Shown piece after piece: positions 22,178-31,474 of a stretch of 64,000 bases of DNA. Below the pieces are notes generated by a model. It searched no databases, had not been told where the DNA came from, and was given only the letters and a program-made list of their open reading frames with translations. A program made the translations under genes and the position numbers. Each line of letters opens with the position of its first letter. Position 1 is the stretch's first letter. The DNA is from an uncultured Pelagibacteraceae bacterium (GTDB taxonomy: Bacteria; Pseudomonadota; Alphaproteobacteria; Pelagibacterales; AG-422-B15), in the NCBI GenBank assembly GCA_902613805.1, contig CACMIV010000001.1, positions 62,001 through 126,000 of the forward strand, read 5' to 3'.

Positions 22178-23626
22178 ATGATTAACAAAAAAATAGAGAA
22201 TCAGTCCAATGACAGCCTCTTTTTCACCAGAAGCAATTTAGATAACTCAAAAGTTGATAAAATTGTATCAGATGCTCTGCACAAAGCAGACGACGGAGAG
22301 CTTTTCATGGAATTCTGTGAAAGTGAGAGCTTTGTATACGATGATCAAAGGTTAAAGAGTGCTTCATTTGATACATCAAAGGGTTTTGGATTAAGAGCTA
22401 TAGCTGGCGAAAGTTCAGGCTACGCTCATTCATCCGATATTGATGAGAACGCTCTAAAAAAAGCAAGTGAAACAGTAAATTTTATCACAAAAGACCATAA
22501 TGCAAATTTCAACGCTAATTTTTCAAAAACCAACAGAAAACTTTACAATGAGATCAATCCAATTAATGAAACTGAATTCTCAGAAAAAGTAGAAACTCTG
22601 AAAAAAATTGATGAATACGCTAGATCAAAAAATCCAAATGTTAAGCAAGTTTCAGCATCACTAAACGGTGAATGGCAGGCTGTGAGAATTTACAGGCCTG
22701 GTGGAATTATGATTGAGGATCTTCGCCCTCTTGTAAGACTTTATGTATCAATCGTTCTCGAAAAGGATGGACGTCAGGAAAATGGCAGTAGAGGTTCAGG
22801 CGGTAGAGTAGATTACTCAACTTTCTTAAATTCCTCACATTGGCAAAATCAGGTAGATGAAGCAATCAATCAGGCTGAAATAAACCTTACTTCTGTTGAC
22901 ACACCTGCAGGTGAAATGGATGTAGTTCTTGGACCGGGTTACCCGGGTGTACTGCTACATGAAGCAATAGGACATGGGCTTGAGGGTGATTTTAATAGAA
23001 AAAAAACTTCTGCATTCTCTAACCTTATGGGAGAAAAAATTGCTGACGAGTCAGTGACAGTTGTTGACGATGGAACGATTGACTCTCGTCGAGGATCTCT
23101 AAGTGTTGATGACGAGGGTACACCAACTAACTGTACAACGTTAATTGAAAATGGAATTTTAACTGGATACATGCAGGACAGATTAAACTCAAAACTAATG
23201 GGAGTTAATCCTACAGGAAATGGCAGAAGAGAAAGTTATGCTCACTTACCCATGCCTCGTATGACAAATACATATATGTTATCGGGTAATCGCCATCCCA
23301 AAGAAATTCTAAAATCAGTTAAGAATGGCCTATACGCTGTGGATTTTGGCGGTGGCCAGGTTGATATAACAAGTGGTAAGTTTGTATTCACTTGTACTGA
23401 AGCTTACAAAATAGAAAATGGTAAAGTCACAAACCCTGTAAAAGGTGCGACGCTCATCGGTAACGGTCCTGATGTTTTAAAACGAGTTAAAATGGTTGGT
23501 AACGACTCAAAAATGGATACTGGAATTGGAACGTGCGGTAAAGATGGGCAAAGTGTTCCTGTTGGAGTAGGGCAGCCTACGATGTTAATTGAAAATCTTA
23601 CTGTTGGAGGTACGGCGACAGCTTAG
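22178..23626 (+). CDS. tldD: TldD metalloprotease
   Basis: One half of the TldD/TldE heterodimeric zinc protease, which degrades unfolded peptides and matures certain peptides. It has 482 residues. The zinc motif is HEAIGHGLEGD (HExxxH), preceded by VVLGPGYPGVLLHE, with a C-terminal Cys ligand region (KFVFTCTEAYKIENG). The partner tldE/pmbA is not in the window. The 3' end overlaps the convergent acyl-CoA ligase by 4 bp. Confidence 0.95.
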   Translation: MINKKIENQSNDSLFFTRSNLDNSKVDKIVSDALHKADDGELFMEFCESESFVYDDQRLKSASFDTSKGFGLRAIAGESSGYAHSSDIDENALKKASETVNFITKDHNANFNANFSKTNRKLYNEINPINETEFSEKVETLKKIDEYARSKNPNVKQVSASLNGEWQAVRIYRPGGIMIEDLRPLVRLYVSIVLEKDGRQENGSRGSGGRVDYSTFLNSSHWQNQVDEAINQAEINLTSVDTPAGEMDVVLGPGYPGVLLHEAIGHGLEGDFNRKKTSAFSNLMGEKIADESVTVVDDGTIDSRRGSLSVDDEGTPTNCTTLIENGILTGYMQDRLNSKLMGVNPTGNGRRESYAHLPMPRMTNTYMLSGNRHPKEILKSVKNGLYAVDFGGGQVDITSGKFVFTCTEAYKIENGKVTNPVKGATLIGNGPDVLKRVKMVGNDSKMDTGIGTCGKDGQSVPVGVGQPTMLIENLTVGGTATA

Positions 23627-25188
23627 CTTACTTGTCTTTCTTGATCCTTCCAATACGGTTCTCTCAATACTTTTTTTAAAACTTTTCCACTAGCATTTCT
23701 TGGAACTTCATCGATAAAATCTACTGATTGGGGTTTTTTATAACTTGCAATTCTGTCTTTACAGAAGCTTATCAAATCATCCTCAGTTACATTTGAACCT
23801 TCCTTTTTCACAATACAAGCTTTAACTACCTCACCATATTTTTCGTCCGGAACACCAATAACCGCGGCATCAACAACATCAGGGTGTGCAAATAAAGCTG
23901 CTTCAACTTCGGTTGAGTAAATGTTCTCACCTCCAGACACAATCATGTCTTTTATTCTATCTTGTATAAATACAAATCCTTCTTCGTCCATTCGACCTGC
24001 ATCACCTGTATGCATCCACCCACCTTTAAGCGCTTTCTCACTTTCCTCTTTTTTATTCCAATAACCTTTCATGATTTGAGGTCCCTTAGCGCAGATCTGA
24101 CCTATTTCTCCAATGGGAAGAGGGTTATCATTTTCATCTCTTATTTCAACTTGTGTATCGATTGCAGGTCTGCCGCATGATTTTAATAGTTCAGGTTTTT
24201 CATTAAGCGCACGAATATGTTCTTCTGGAGTCATTAGACAAATAACAGCGACGGTCTCTGTCATTCCAAAACCTTGTCCAAATTTACACTTAAAAACATC
24301 CATTGCATTTTTGAGAGTTTCTGGAGCGATTGGCGAGGCTCCATAATGTATCTGATCTAAATCATTATATTCGTTACTCGCAACATTTGGCACTGATACT
24401 AAGCAAGCTTGAATCATTGCAGGGACTAAAACTGTATGCGTAATTTTTTCATTTGCTAGACAGTCTACTACATCTTGCGGAATAAAATCCTCTTGAATAA
24501 CTATTGTTCCACCTATTGCAATGCATCCACACATATTAATCATCGCTGCAGCATGATACATTGGTGCCACCAAAAGAGTTCTCGAAGGCCTTGGTAAAGT
24601 TAAACTATTTAAATACTGTCTTATGTTAGCAGCAACATTTCTTTGTAAAAGAACTGCGCCTTTTGGATGGCCTGTAGTACCACTAGTGTACATTTGATAT
24701 ACGTCATCATTTTCATGGATTTTTGAAGTTGGTTTTTCATTCGAACTATCTGAAAGCCAATCGTAAAAATCCTGAAATTTGTCGAGACTATTATCAAGCG
24801 ATATAGAAATATATTTTTTTACATTTTTTAACTCTGATGCAATTTGATTTATTCTATCCGAATATTCATTACCTTTGACTATTATAAGTTTGGCTTCAGA
24901 ATCATTGATTATGTATGCCCACTCTTGGTCCGCTAAACGATAATTCAGTGGAACAGGTACAGCGCCAACTTTTGATGCTGCGTAATACATAATTGCCATT
25001 TCAGTGCAATTTTTTGCAAGAAATGCAAATCTATCTCCAACTTCTAAACCCTCATAAACTAATTTATTTGCTAATTGATTGCTTAATAAATTTGCTTCTT
25101 GATAAGAAAGTGAATTTCCTTCAAATTCAGAGAAAGGAAAATTAGGATTTTTTTCCGCTCCATTTTCTAAATATTCATGCAATAACAT
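23623..25188 (-). CDS. Acyl-CoA synthetase, AMP-forming (fatty-acid or related ligase)
   Basis: An ANL-superfamily ligase of 521 residues. The P-loop is YTSGTTGHPKGAV (about 169-181). Other motifs are GQGFGMTETV (about 296-305), the ATP-binding WMHTGDAGRMDEEGF, the hinge RIKDMIVSGGENI, and the C-terminal catalytic Lys in PRNASGKVLKK. It activates a carboxylate with ATP and CoA. The pocket cannot be read, so the substrate could be a medium-chain acid, an aryl acid or a methylthiopropionate-like acid. It is the first convergent gene after tldD and probably ends the accessory run that begins with the gamma carbonic anhydrase gene, although 36 bp separate it from the acylase. Confidence 0.85.
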   Translation of the reverse strand: MLLHEYLENGAEKNPNFPFSEFEGNSLSYQEANLLSNQLANKLVYEGLEVGDRFAFLAKNCTEMAIMYYAASKVGAVPVPLNYRLADQEWAYIINDSEAKLIIVKGNEYSDRINQIASELKNVKKYISISLDNSLDKFQDFYDWLSDSSNEKPTSKIHENDDVYQMYTSGTTGHPKGAVLLQRNVAANIRQYLNSLTLPRPSRTLLVAPMYHAAAMINMCGCIAIGGTIVIQEDFIPQDVVDCLANEKITHTVLVPAMIQACLVSVPNVASNEYNDLDQIHYGASPIAPETLKNAMDVFKCKFGQGFGMTETVAVICLMTPEEHIRALNEKPELLKSCGRPAIDTQVEIRDENDNPLPIGEIGQICAKGPQIMKGYWNKKEESEKALKGGWMHTGDAGRMDEEGFVFIQDRIKDMIVSGGENIYSTEVEAALFAHPDVVDAAVIGVPDEKYGEVVKACIVKKEGSNVTEDDLISFCKDRIASYKKPQSVDFIDEVPRNASGKVLKKVLREPYWKDQERQVS

Positions 25189-25224
25189 GAGAAAATTTTA
25201 TATAATTATTTTTATTCTACAAGC

Positions 25225-27402
25225 TCAATTAAAGAACGTATCTTTAAGCTTTTCGCTCGCAAATAAAATAATTTGATCATCGTAGTGCGGAGAACCCATG
25301 TTTATTGTAGCGCTTCCAAATTGGTGAATACTTTTTGACACCTGTTTTTTATTTTTATCCCATTTTACATAGATATATAGGCCGTCTCCAGCAACAGCTT
25401 TGAGAATACCATCATCGCTTCGAGGGGCGTAAATTGCCCTTAAAACATCAGGCCCTCCTTGAATGTGCACTAAGTTTGACCCTCTCTCCAAGAAATTAAC
25501 ATCACTCCATTTAACGCTTAACGTCCCAAAGTTTTTCTCAAACTCATCAACACAATTAATAAAGATTTCGATAGGATCTGGGCGTGGCTTTCTTGTTATT
25601 TCTGCCAACCATTCAGGAGACAAGATACAAACTCCAAAAGCAGCATGTAAATTATCAGAGTCAGTTCCTAGATCCCAATCTCTCAAAAACTCTTGAGCAT
25701 TTTTTAATTTATTTTCTGAAAATTCATGATTGAAAATTTCTTTCATAAACTTGTATTGTCTTGAATTATAAGAAAACTTATTATCGTGTTTGTATTTATC
25801 AAGTTCACCAAATGATATTGATTTATCAGGATCAAGAAGTTCGTAAGCTCTATGTGCCCTATTCGTTGTTCGTGTTTGAAATCCCATTGTTGGATTAAAG
25901 TTAGATAAAGATAAGTTATCTTCCTTAGCTGTAACAAAAAAAGGATTTTGATTAGTACTAAATAGATATCCAGAGCTAGGGTTTAAGATCTGAGGCACGC
26001 TTTCAAAAGGATGAAATTTATTCCAAATTAAATCACTCTTATTTCCGGGTACAACTTGCATCCAATTATAGTTTGGGTCTCTTACTGGCGATTTAACATT
26101 ATGAACAAAAAAGATATTATCTTCTTTATCGGCGTAAACTAAATTTAAACTAGCTAGCTGTTCCATTCTTAAGGCATCAAGCCATTCATCAATGTTTTTT
26201 GATTTATTCATTTTGAGCCACGCAGTTGAGTGATTGACATCATCCATTCCAACAAACCTTAGAGCGTAGGCTTTATTATCGTCTTTCAAAACGGGTCCAT
26301 GTGCTGAATGGTACATTTGTATTGGATAAGTAATACTGAAAGGGCCAAACAGTTTAACCTTGAAATTTTGATCTATTTTGGTGAAATTAACCCATGCACC
26401 ATCTAGTTCATACTGATCATTATTCTCCGGATTAAGTTTTAATTCGTAAATATCAGATAAATCTGGCTGATTTACTGTAGCTCCCCATCCGAGATGTTCA
26501 TTAAAGCCAACGTGCACAAATGGCGAACCTGGAAAAGTACCACCCATAATATTTAAGCCTTCACCGCTTTTTATATGAATTTCATACCAAGCCACTGGGC
26601 CCGTTAATGGTTGATGTGAATTAATGACAAGCATTGTCTCATTGTCTTGTGATCTACTTTTGGAAACGGCAAATGCATTTGAACCCGATGGTTTAAAGTA
26701 CGTATTTATGCTCGCAACTATTGGATTAGCGGATAGTGCGTTCATGTTCATTGCAACTTCCTCTTCATTAATATTCATTAAATTAATGAGTTCTGCGATT
26801 GAATGGTCTATGCCATAAAACAGTGGCATTCGAAATGTCATTCCAGCAACTAAATCATATACAGTAGCTGGATATAAAGATTGATCAACTAAGTTAGGAT
26901 TTTTTGCAGCATAATAATTAAGTCCATCTGCATAACCTTTTATATAATTAATTGTCTCCTCTGGGATTTCCGAAATTTTTTTATTGACAGTTTCATGAAC
27001 ATTAAAAAACTTAATTAAAAAATCTAATTCTACTCCTTCTATTGCATCAATACTTTCCATTATGTCACCATCACCAGTAATCAGTGAATAAATAGCTGAA
27101 AATGTTTTCGAATTAAAATTTAAATTTGAGAGTTCTCCACGAGACATTTTAATCATCATCTCGACATGTTTTAAATCATCCTCTGCTTGTGCATAAGCGA
27201 AACCAAATGCTGCATCTTTATCGGTATCTCCATATACATGTGGCACTCCGAACTGGTCTCGTTCAATCTTGTAAGAATATTTTTTTTCTATTTCTGAAAA
27301 ACTACTTTGTGCAAAATTTTTAGTGTTATATTGATTGACTATTATCAGCGCTGTGACAAAAACTACGGCTACTCCAAGAATTGAAAATAATAATTTGTTC
27401 AA
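25225..27402 (-). CDS. Penicillin-acylase-family Ntn hydrolase
   Basis: An N-terminal-nucleophile amidohydrolase of 725 residues, made as one precursor and expected to self-cleave into alpha and beta chains. The nucleophile is S241 in KPSG/SNAFAVSKSRS, the usual cleavage position. An N-terminal hydrophobic segment (LFSILGVAVVFVTALIIV) anchors or exports it. The first domain has RDQFGVPHVYGDTDKDAAFG, diagnostic of this family. Relatives hydrolyse beta-lactams, acyl-homoserine lactones, or amides in general. Substrate is not predictable; scavenging of dissolved amides or quorum-signal cleavage are both possible. It lies 2 bp after the GMC gene. Confidence 0.87.
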   Translation of the reverse strand: MNKLLFSILGVAVVFVTALIIVNQYNTKNFAQSSFSEIEKKYSYKIERDQFGVPHVYGDTDKDAAFGFAYAQAEDDLKHVEMMIKMSRGELSNLNFNSKTFSAIYSLITGDGDIMESIDAIEGVELDFLIKFFNVHETVNKKISEIPEETINYIKGYADGLNYYAAKNPNLVDQSLYPATVYDLVAGMTFRMPLFYGIDHSIAELINLMNINEEEVAMNMNALSANPIVASINTYFKPSGSNAFAVSKSRSQDNETMLVINSHQPLTGPVAWYEIHIKSGEGLNIMGGTFPGSPFVHVGFNEHLGWGATVNQPDLSDIYELKLNPENNDQYELDGAWVNFTKIDQNFKVKLFGPFSITYPIQMYHSAHGPVLKDDNKAYALRFVGMDDVNHSTAWLKMNKSKNIDEWLDALRMEQLASLNLVYADKEDNIFFVHNVKSPVRDPNYNWMQVVPGNKSDLIWNKFHPFESVPQILNPSSGYLFSTNQNPFFVTAKEDNLSLSNFNPTMGFQTRTTNRAHRAYELLDPDKSISFGELDKYKHDNKFSYNSRQYKFMKEIFNHEFSENKLKNAQEFLRDWDLGTDSDNLHAAFGVCILSPEWLAEITRKPRPDPIEIFINCVDEFEKNFGTLSVKWSDVNFLERGSNLVHIQGGPDVLRAIYAPRSDDGILKAVAGDGLYIYVKWDKNKKQVSKSIHQFGSATINMGSPHYDDQIILFASEKLKDTFFN

Positions 27403-27404
27403 AA

Positions 27405-29066
27405 TTATGCAGCGTTTTTATCTTTGTAACTAACATGCTGAGATGGAAGGAATTCATTGCCAAGAATATGATCTGAAATTTTGTCAGCTATCATAATTGT
27501 AGGTGCATTGGTGTTTCCACCAATTAGAGTTGGCATTATAGACGCATCAACTACTCTTAAATTTTCGACACCTCTTACTTTTAATTTATCATCTACAACT
27601 GCAAATTCATCACTTCCCATTTTACAAGTGCCAACTGGATGATAAATCGTTTCAGCAGCGTTTCTAATAAATTCCTCTATTTCCTCATCTGTTTGAACAT
27701 GAATACCTGGTGTTATTTCTTTACCTCGGTATTCATCAAAAGCAGACTGGTTCACTATTTCTCGCGACATTTTCACACCTTTAATAAGAGTATCTCGATC
27801 TTTTTGAGTTGCAAAATAATTTGGTTGTATAATTGGTGGCACTGAAGGATCCAATGATTTTAGTGCAATATAGCCTCTACTCTCAGGTCTGAGCTGACAA
27901 ACATGATTACTAAACGCATGAGAGTCAGGTCTTGTTTTTCCATGATCTTTCAATAGTGAACCAACAAAATGCATTTGTATGTCTGGAAGGTCAAGTGTGT
28001 CATCTGTTTTTAAAAATGATACACCAGACAAGCCTATATCATTTCCAGGGCCTTTTTTTGTTATCATCCACTGAGCCAAGATCGCCGCCATTCTAAACAC
28101 TGCAAGTCCGCCTGCTGTGTATTTCGCTTCTGTTACAGGCTGCGTACACTCATAATGAGACAATACATCTAAATGGTCTTGTAAGTTTTCACCTACTCCT
28201 GGAAGATCAGCAACAACTTTTAATCCCCATTTTTTTATGTAATCCCCTTTACCTATTCCTGATAGTTGTAATATCTGTGGTGAGTTAATAGCACCTCCAC
28301 ATACAATTACTTCTCTTTCTGCATATGCTTTTATAACTTCTTTTCCTTTTAAATACTCAAGCCCAATGCATTTTGTTCCTTCAAATAATAATTTATTGGT
28401 TGTTGAGTTAGTTGCAATCGTTAAATTATTTCTATCTTTAATAGGATTTAAAAATGAAAAACTAGTACTTGCTCGATACCCATTTGAAATCGTCTGAGGA
28501 CATGGTCCAAAACCCTCATTATCGTATTGATTAATATCTTCAATGTATTTATAGCCTGCCTCTTTACCAGCATTTAAAAAACAACGATGCAGGGGATTAT
28601 TTGTAAACACTGGATTTTGAACACTCAACTCTCCATCGCTTCCATGAAATTCTGATGATCCATTTTCATTTTTTTCAGCTCTTTTAAAATAAGGCAACAC
28701 TTCCTCATAAGACCATCCTTCATTGCCCAGCTGTCTCCAAATATCATAATCACGTGAGTGGCCTCTTACGTAAAGCATTCCATTAATATTACTTGAACCA
28801 CCCAAGCCCTTACCTCGAGGAAAGAAAAGTTTTCTATTATTTAAATGTGGTTGACCCTCAGTCCAATAGCCATAATTATAAAATTTACCTGCACCTTCGC
28901 CAGAAATTAATTCAAGTACGCCTGCAGGCATTTTAACAAAAGGATGCCATGTGGTTCCACCCGCCTCGATTAGTAGAACCTTTATATCAGGATCTTTTGA
29001 GAGTCTATTGGCTAAAACGCAACCAGCTGAACCTGCTCCTGCAATTATATAGTCAAAAGTATTCAT
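27405..29066 (-). CDS. GMC-family FAD oxidoreductase (choline/alcohol dehydrogenase-like)
   Basis: A 553-residue flavoprotein. The FAD motif is YIIAGAGSAGCVLANRLS (5-22), followed by LIEAGG. GMC signature 1 is FPRGKGLGGSSNINGMLYVRG, given here as residues about 81-101. Signature 2 is GAINSPQILQLSGIG, and the C-terminal catalytic region contains YHPVGTCKMG and DASIMPTLIGGNTNAPT. Relatives include BetA choline dehydrogenase and alkan-1-ol or polyethylene-glycol dehydrogenases. Choline oxidation would feed the betaine cluster at 49-64 kb, but no betaine aldehyde dehydrogenase is adjacent. Its start overlaps the carbonic anhydrase stop (ATGA). Confidence 0.88.
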   Translation of the reverse strand: MNTFDYIIAGAGSAGCVLANRLSKDPDIKVLLIEAGGTTWHPFVKMPAGVLELISGEGAGKFYNYGYWTEGQPHLNNRKLFFPRGKGLGGSSNINGMLYVRGHSRDYDIWRQLGNEGWSYEEVLPYFKRAEKNENGSSEFHGSDGELSVQNPVFTNNPLHRCFLNAGKEAGYKYIEDINQYDNEGFGPCPQTISNGYRASTSFSFLNPIKDRNNLTIATNSTTNKLLFEGTKCIGLEYLKGKEVIKAYAEREVIVCGGAINSPQILQLSGIGKGDYIKKWGLKVVADLPGVGENLQDHLDVLSHYECTQPVTEAKYTAGGLAVFRMAAILAQWMITKKGPGNDIGLSGVSFLKTDDTLDLPDIQMHFVGSLLKDHGKTRPDSHAFSNHVCQLRPESRGYIALKSLDPSVPPIIQPNYFATQKDRDTLIKGVKMSREIVNQSAFDEYRGKEITPGIHVQTDEEIEEFIRNAAETIYHPVGTCKMGSDEFAVVDDKLKVRGVENLRVVDASIMPTLIGGNTNAPTIMIADKISDHILGNEFLPSQHVSYKDKNAA

Positions 29067-29593
29067 TCAATATTTTCTTCTTTTAAATTATCTCTAAATT
29101 TTTTCATATTTTCGACATAGTGAAAAGCACTAAGTTCAATTATCTTTTTTTCCATATCTGTCAATTCTCTTTTAACAGATCCTGGAGATCCCACTATAAG
29201 GCTATTGTCAGGAAATTCTTTTCCCTCGGTTATTAGAGTATTAGCGCCAACCAAACAATTATTCCCTATTTTTGCCTTATTTAAAACTGTTGAGCCCATT
29301 CCAATAAGAGAATTATTTCCAACTGAACAACTATGTAAGATAACTTTATGCCCTACTGTAACATTATCCCCTATCACTAATGGCATCCCATCATCGGTAT
29401 GACAAACAGAATTATCTTGAATATTTGAATTTTCACCGACAATTATTGGATCATTGTCACCCCTCAAAATAGCTCCAAACCATACACTTACATTTCTTTT
29501 CAGCGTAATATCTCCTATCACAGAAGCACTTGGTGCGACCCAAAAGTCTGCATTATCTCGATTTATTTTTTTATCTCCGAGTGAATAGATCAT
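29063..29593 (-). CDS. Gamma-class carbonic anhydrase-like protein
   Basis: A left-handed beta-helix protein of 176 residues built from hexapeptide repeats (VSVWFGAILRGD, SNIQDNSVCH, VTVGHKVILHSC, SLIGMGSTVLN). The three zinc histidines of the gamma-CA fold lie in NSVCHTDD, TVGHKVILH and that same final HSC. It hydrates CO2 or serves as an assembly scaffold in relatives. It is first in the minus-strand run acting towards the GMC, acylase and ligase genes. Confidence 0.9.
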   Translation of the reverse strand: MIYSLGDKKINRDNADFWVAPSASVIGDITLKRNVSVWFGAILRGDNDPIIVGENSNIQDNSVCHTDDGMPLVIGDNVTVGHKVILHSCSVGNNSLIGMGSTVLNKAKIGNNCLVGANTLITEGKEFPDNSLIVGSPGSVKRELTDMEKKIIELSAFHYVENMKKFRDNLKEENIE

Positions 29594-29662
29594 ATCTTGT
29601 TATTTAATTAAGTAAGAAATATAGTAAAGATAATTGGATATTTAGACAATAGAAAGAAAATT

Positions 29663-30223
29663 ATGGTCGCATTAGAAACTCCCATTTGTGATTTTGGACG
29701 GAAGGCTCCAGAATTTAATCTTATCGGCATCGATAAAAAATACTATTCATTTCAAGATATAAAAGGTCCTAATGGAACACTGGTGATGTTTATATGCAAT
29801 CATTGTCCATATGTGAAATCGGTAATACATCGAATTGTAGAAGATGTAACATCACTAAAAGAAAAAGGTATTGGTGTAATTGCAATAATGTCTAATGATG
29901 TAAACGATCCAAAATATGGTGAGGAAGACTCATTCGATAACATGAAGTTATTTTCTGAGAAAAATAATTTTGTATTTCCTTACGTTTATGACGAGACACA
30001 AAATGTTGGACGTAAATATAATGCAGTGTGCACTCCTGATTTTTTTGGTTTTAATGCAAATGATGAACTCCAGTATAGAGGTAGACTTGAAGAATCTAAA
30101 ATGGAAATAATTCCAAATGCGAAAAAAGAACTTTTAGAAGCAATGATTCAAGTTTCAGAAACTGGGTCAGGCCCAAAGGATCAGATACCAAGCATTGGAT
30201 GTTCAATAAAATGGAAAGAATAA
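29663..30223 (+). CDS. Thioredoxin-like (AhpC/TSA-Redoxin) protein
   Basis: A 186-residue cytoplasmic thioredoxin-fold protein with no signal peptide. The catalytic motif is CNHCPYVKSVIHR (CxxC, about 49-52). The N-terminal part CDFGRKAPEFNL is the usual AhpC/TSA entry, and the C-terminus ends in PSIGCSIKWK, the signature of a bacterial thioredoxin-like family of unknown substrate. It may act as a peroxiredoxin-like reductase. It precedes the glycosyltransferase by 10 bp. Confidence 0.82.
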   Translation: MVALETPICDFGRKAPEFNLIGIDKKYYSFQDIKGPNGTLVMFICNHCPYVKSVIHRIVEDVTSLKEKGIGVIAIMSNDVNDPKYGEEDSFDNMKLFSEKNNFVFPYVYDETQNVGRKYNAVCTPDFFGFNANDELQYRGRLEESKMEIIPNAKKELLEAMIQVSETGSGPKDQIPSIGCSIKWKE

Positions 30224-30233
30224 ATAAGTTCAA

Positions 30234-31349
30234 GTGATCATAATCACAACTCAATGCTTTGCGCCAAAAATTGGAGGCATTGAGTCTTTAATGACTGGAA
30301 TGGCAGAAGCTATGGCAAAGCGAGGGATTGAAGTTCTCGTGTTAGCTGATGGCAAAACTCATTATGCTGATCATAAACAAAAATATAAAATTAAAAGATT
30401 TACAGGATGGAAACCTCTCAGAAGATTTGCAAAAGCAAAGTATGTAGAAAAAATATGTGGTAGTAATAACGTAAAAGCGATCTACGCAGACTCTTGGAAA
30501 AGCATTGAATATTTAAAAAAATACAGAAAAAAAGTTTTGGTACTTGCTCATGGTACTGAAATTCCAAAACAGTATTGGACTATGATGCTTGATTTAATGC
30601 GGTTTAAAAAAAATAGAATTATAAATTCTTATAAAAATGTCTATAAAATTTTGGCAAATTCCTCTTACACGAAGGATTTAATGCAAGCCTCTCTAAAAAT
30701 AGATACAAACCTGATAAAAATCATACATCCAGGCATAGATGTTTATGATGATTTTATTACAGAGGACGATAAAAAAAATGTGGCCGATATTATTGGTAAA
30801 AACTCACCTGTTATAACAACTCTTGCTAGAGTTGAAGAGAGAAAAGGTCATATGTTTATTTTAAATGCATTACCTGAGATCAAAGAAAAATTTCCAAAGA
30901 TATTATATTTGATAGCTGGTAAAGGTCCATATCTAGAAACAATAAAACAAATAACTAAAAAAATGAATTTAGAGAAAAATGTGAAGTTTCTTGGATGGAT
31001 AACTGAACCAGAAAAATCATTAATATTAAAACAATCCGATTTGTTTGTAATGACACCGACAACTGTGGGAGAGTCAGTTGAAGGTTTTGGTATGGCTTAC
31101 ATTGATGCTTCATTTCATGGTGTTGCATCTATTGGAAGTGATAGCGGCGGCGTAAGCGACGCAATTTTAAACAATGAGACAGGAATAATTTGTGAGTCCG
31201 GTAATCAAAAAATGATTACAGCAAAAATATTACTCTTACTTGAAAATAAAAAGCTCAGAGAAAGTATGGGAGCAAATGGAAAGTTAAGAGCTAATGAAAA
31301 CTATGCATGGGATAGAAAGATTATTGAATATCTTAATGCATCTAACTAG
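30234..31349 (+). CDS. GT4-type glycosyltransferase
   Basis: A GT-B fold retaining glycosyltransferase of 371 residues. The N-terminal Rossmann entry TQCFAPKIGGIESLMTGMA is the typical acceptor-domain loop. In the C-terminal domain LARVEERKGHMFILNALPEI opens the donor fold, and the E-x7-E region is ESVEGFGMAYIDASFHGV followed by GGVSDAI. It probably adds a sugar to a cell-surface glycan or glycolipid. The start is GTG at 30234, as no in-frame ATG lies before the conserved N-terminus. Ends 21 bp before tRNA-Met on the opposite strand. Confidence 0.85.
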   Translation: MIIITTQCFAPKIGGIESLMTGMAEAMAKRGIEVLVLADGKTHYADHKQKYKIKRFTGWKPLRRFAKAKYVEKICGSNNVKAIYADSWKSIEYLKKYRKKVLVLAHGTEIPKQYWTMMLDLMRFKKNRIINSYKNVYKILANSSYTKDLMQASLKIDTNLIKIIHPGIDVYDDFITEDDKKNVADIIGKNSPVITTLARVEERKGHMFILNALPEIKEKFPKILYLIAGKGPYLETIKQITKKMNLEKNVKFLGWITEPEKSLILKQSDLFVMTPTTVGESVEGFGMAYIDASFHGVASIGSDSGGVSDAILNNETGIICESGNQKMITAKILLLLENKKLRESMGANGKLRANENYAWDRKIIEYLNASN

Positions 31350-31370
31350 GTAAATTAAAGAAAAATTTAA

Positions 31371-31447
31371 TGGTAGCGGGAGAGGGATTTGAACCCCCGA
31401 CCTAAGGATTATGATTCCTCCGCTCTAACCAACTGAGCTACCCCGCC
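31371..31447 (-). tRNA. tRNA-Met (CAT)
   Basis: Read on the minus strand: acceptor GGCGGGG (31447-31441) pairs with TCCCGCT. The D arm is AGCTCAGTTGGTTAGAGC. The anticodon stem-loop GAGGA-ATCATAA-TCCTT gives anticodon CAT. The T arm is GGGGG-TTCAAAT-CCCTC, and an encoded CCA lies at 31371-31373. A standard D arm and a G1-U72 wobble pair favour elongator Met over initiator. A tRNA-Ile with lysidine (also CAT) cannot be fully excluded. Confidence 0.93.
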
Positions 31448-31474
31448 AAAGATGAGCCATAATATACAATATTA

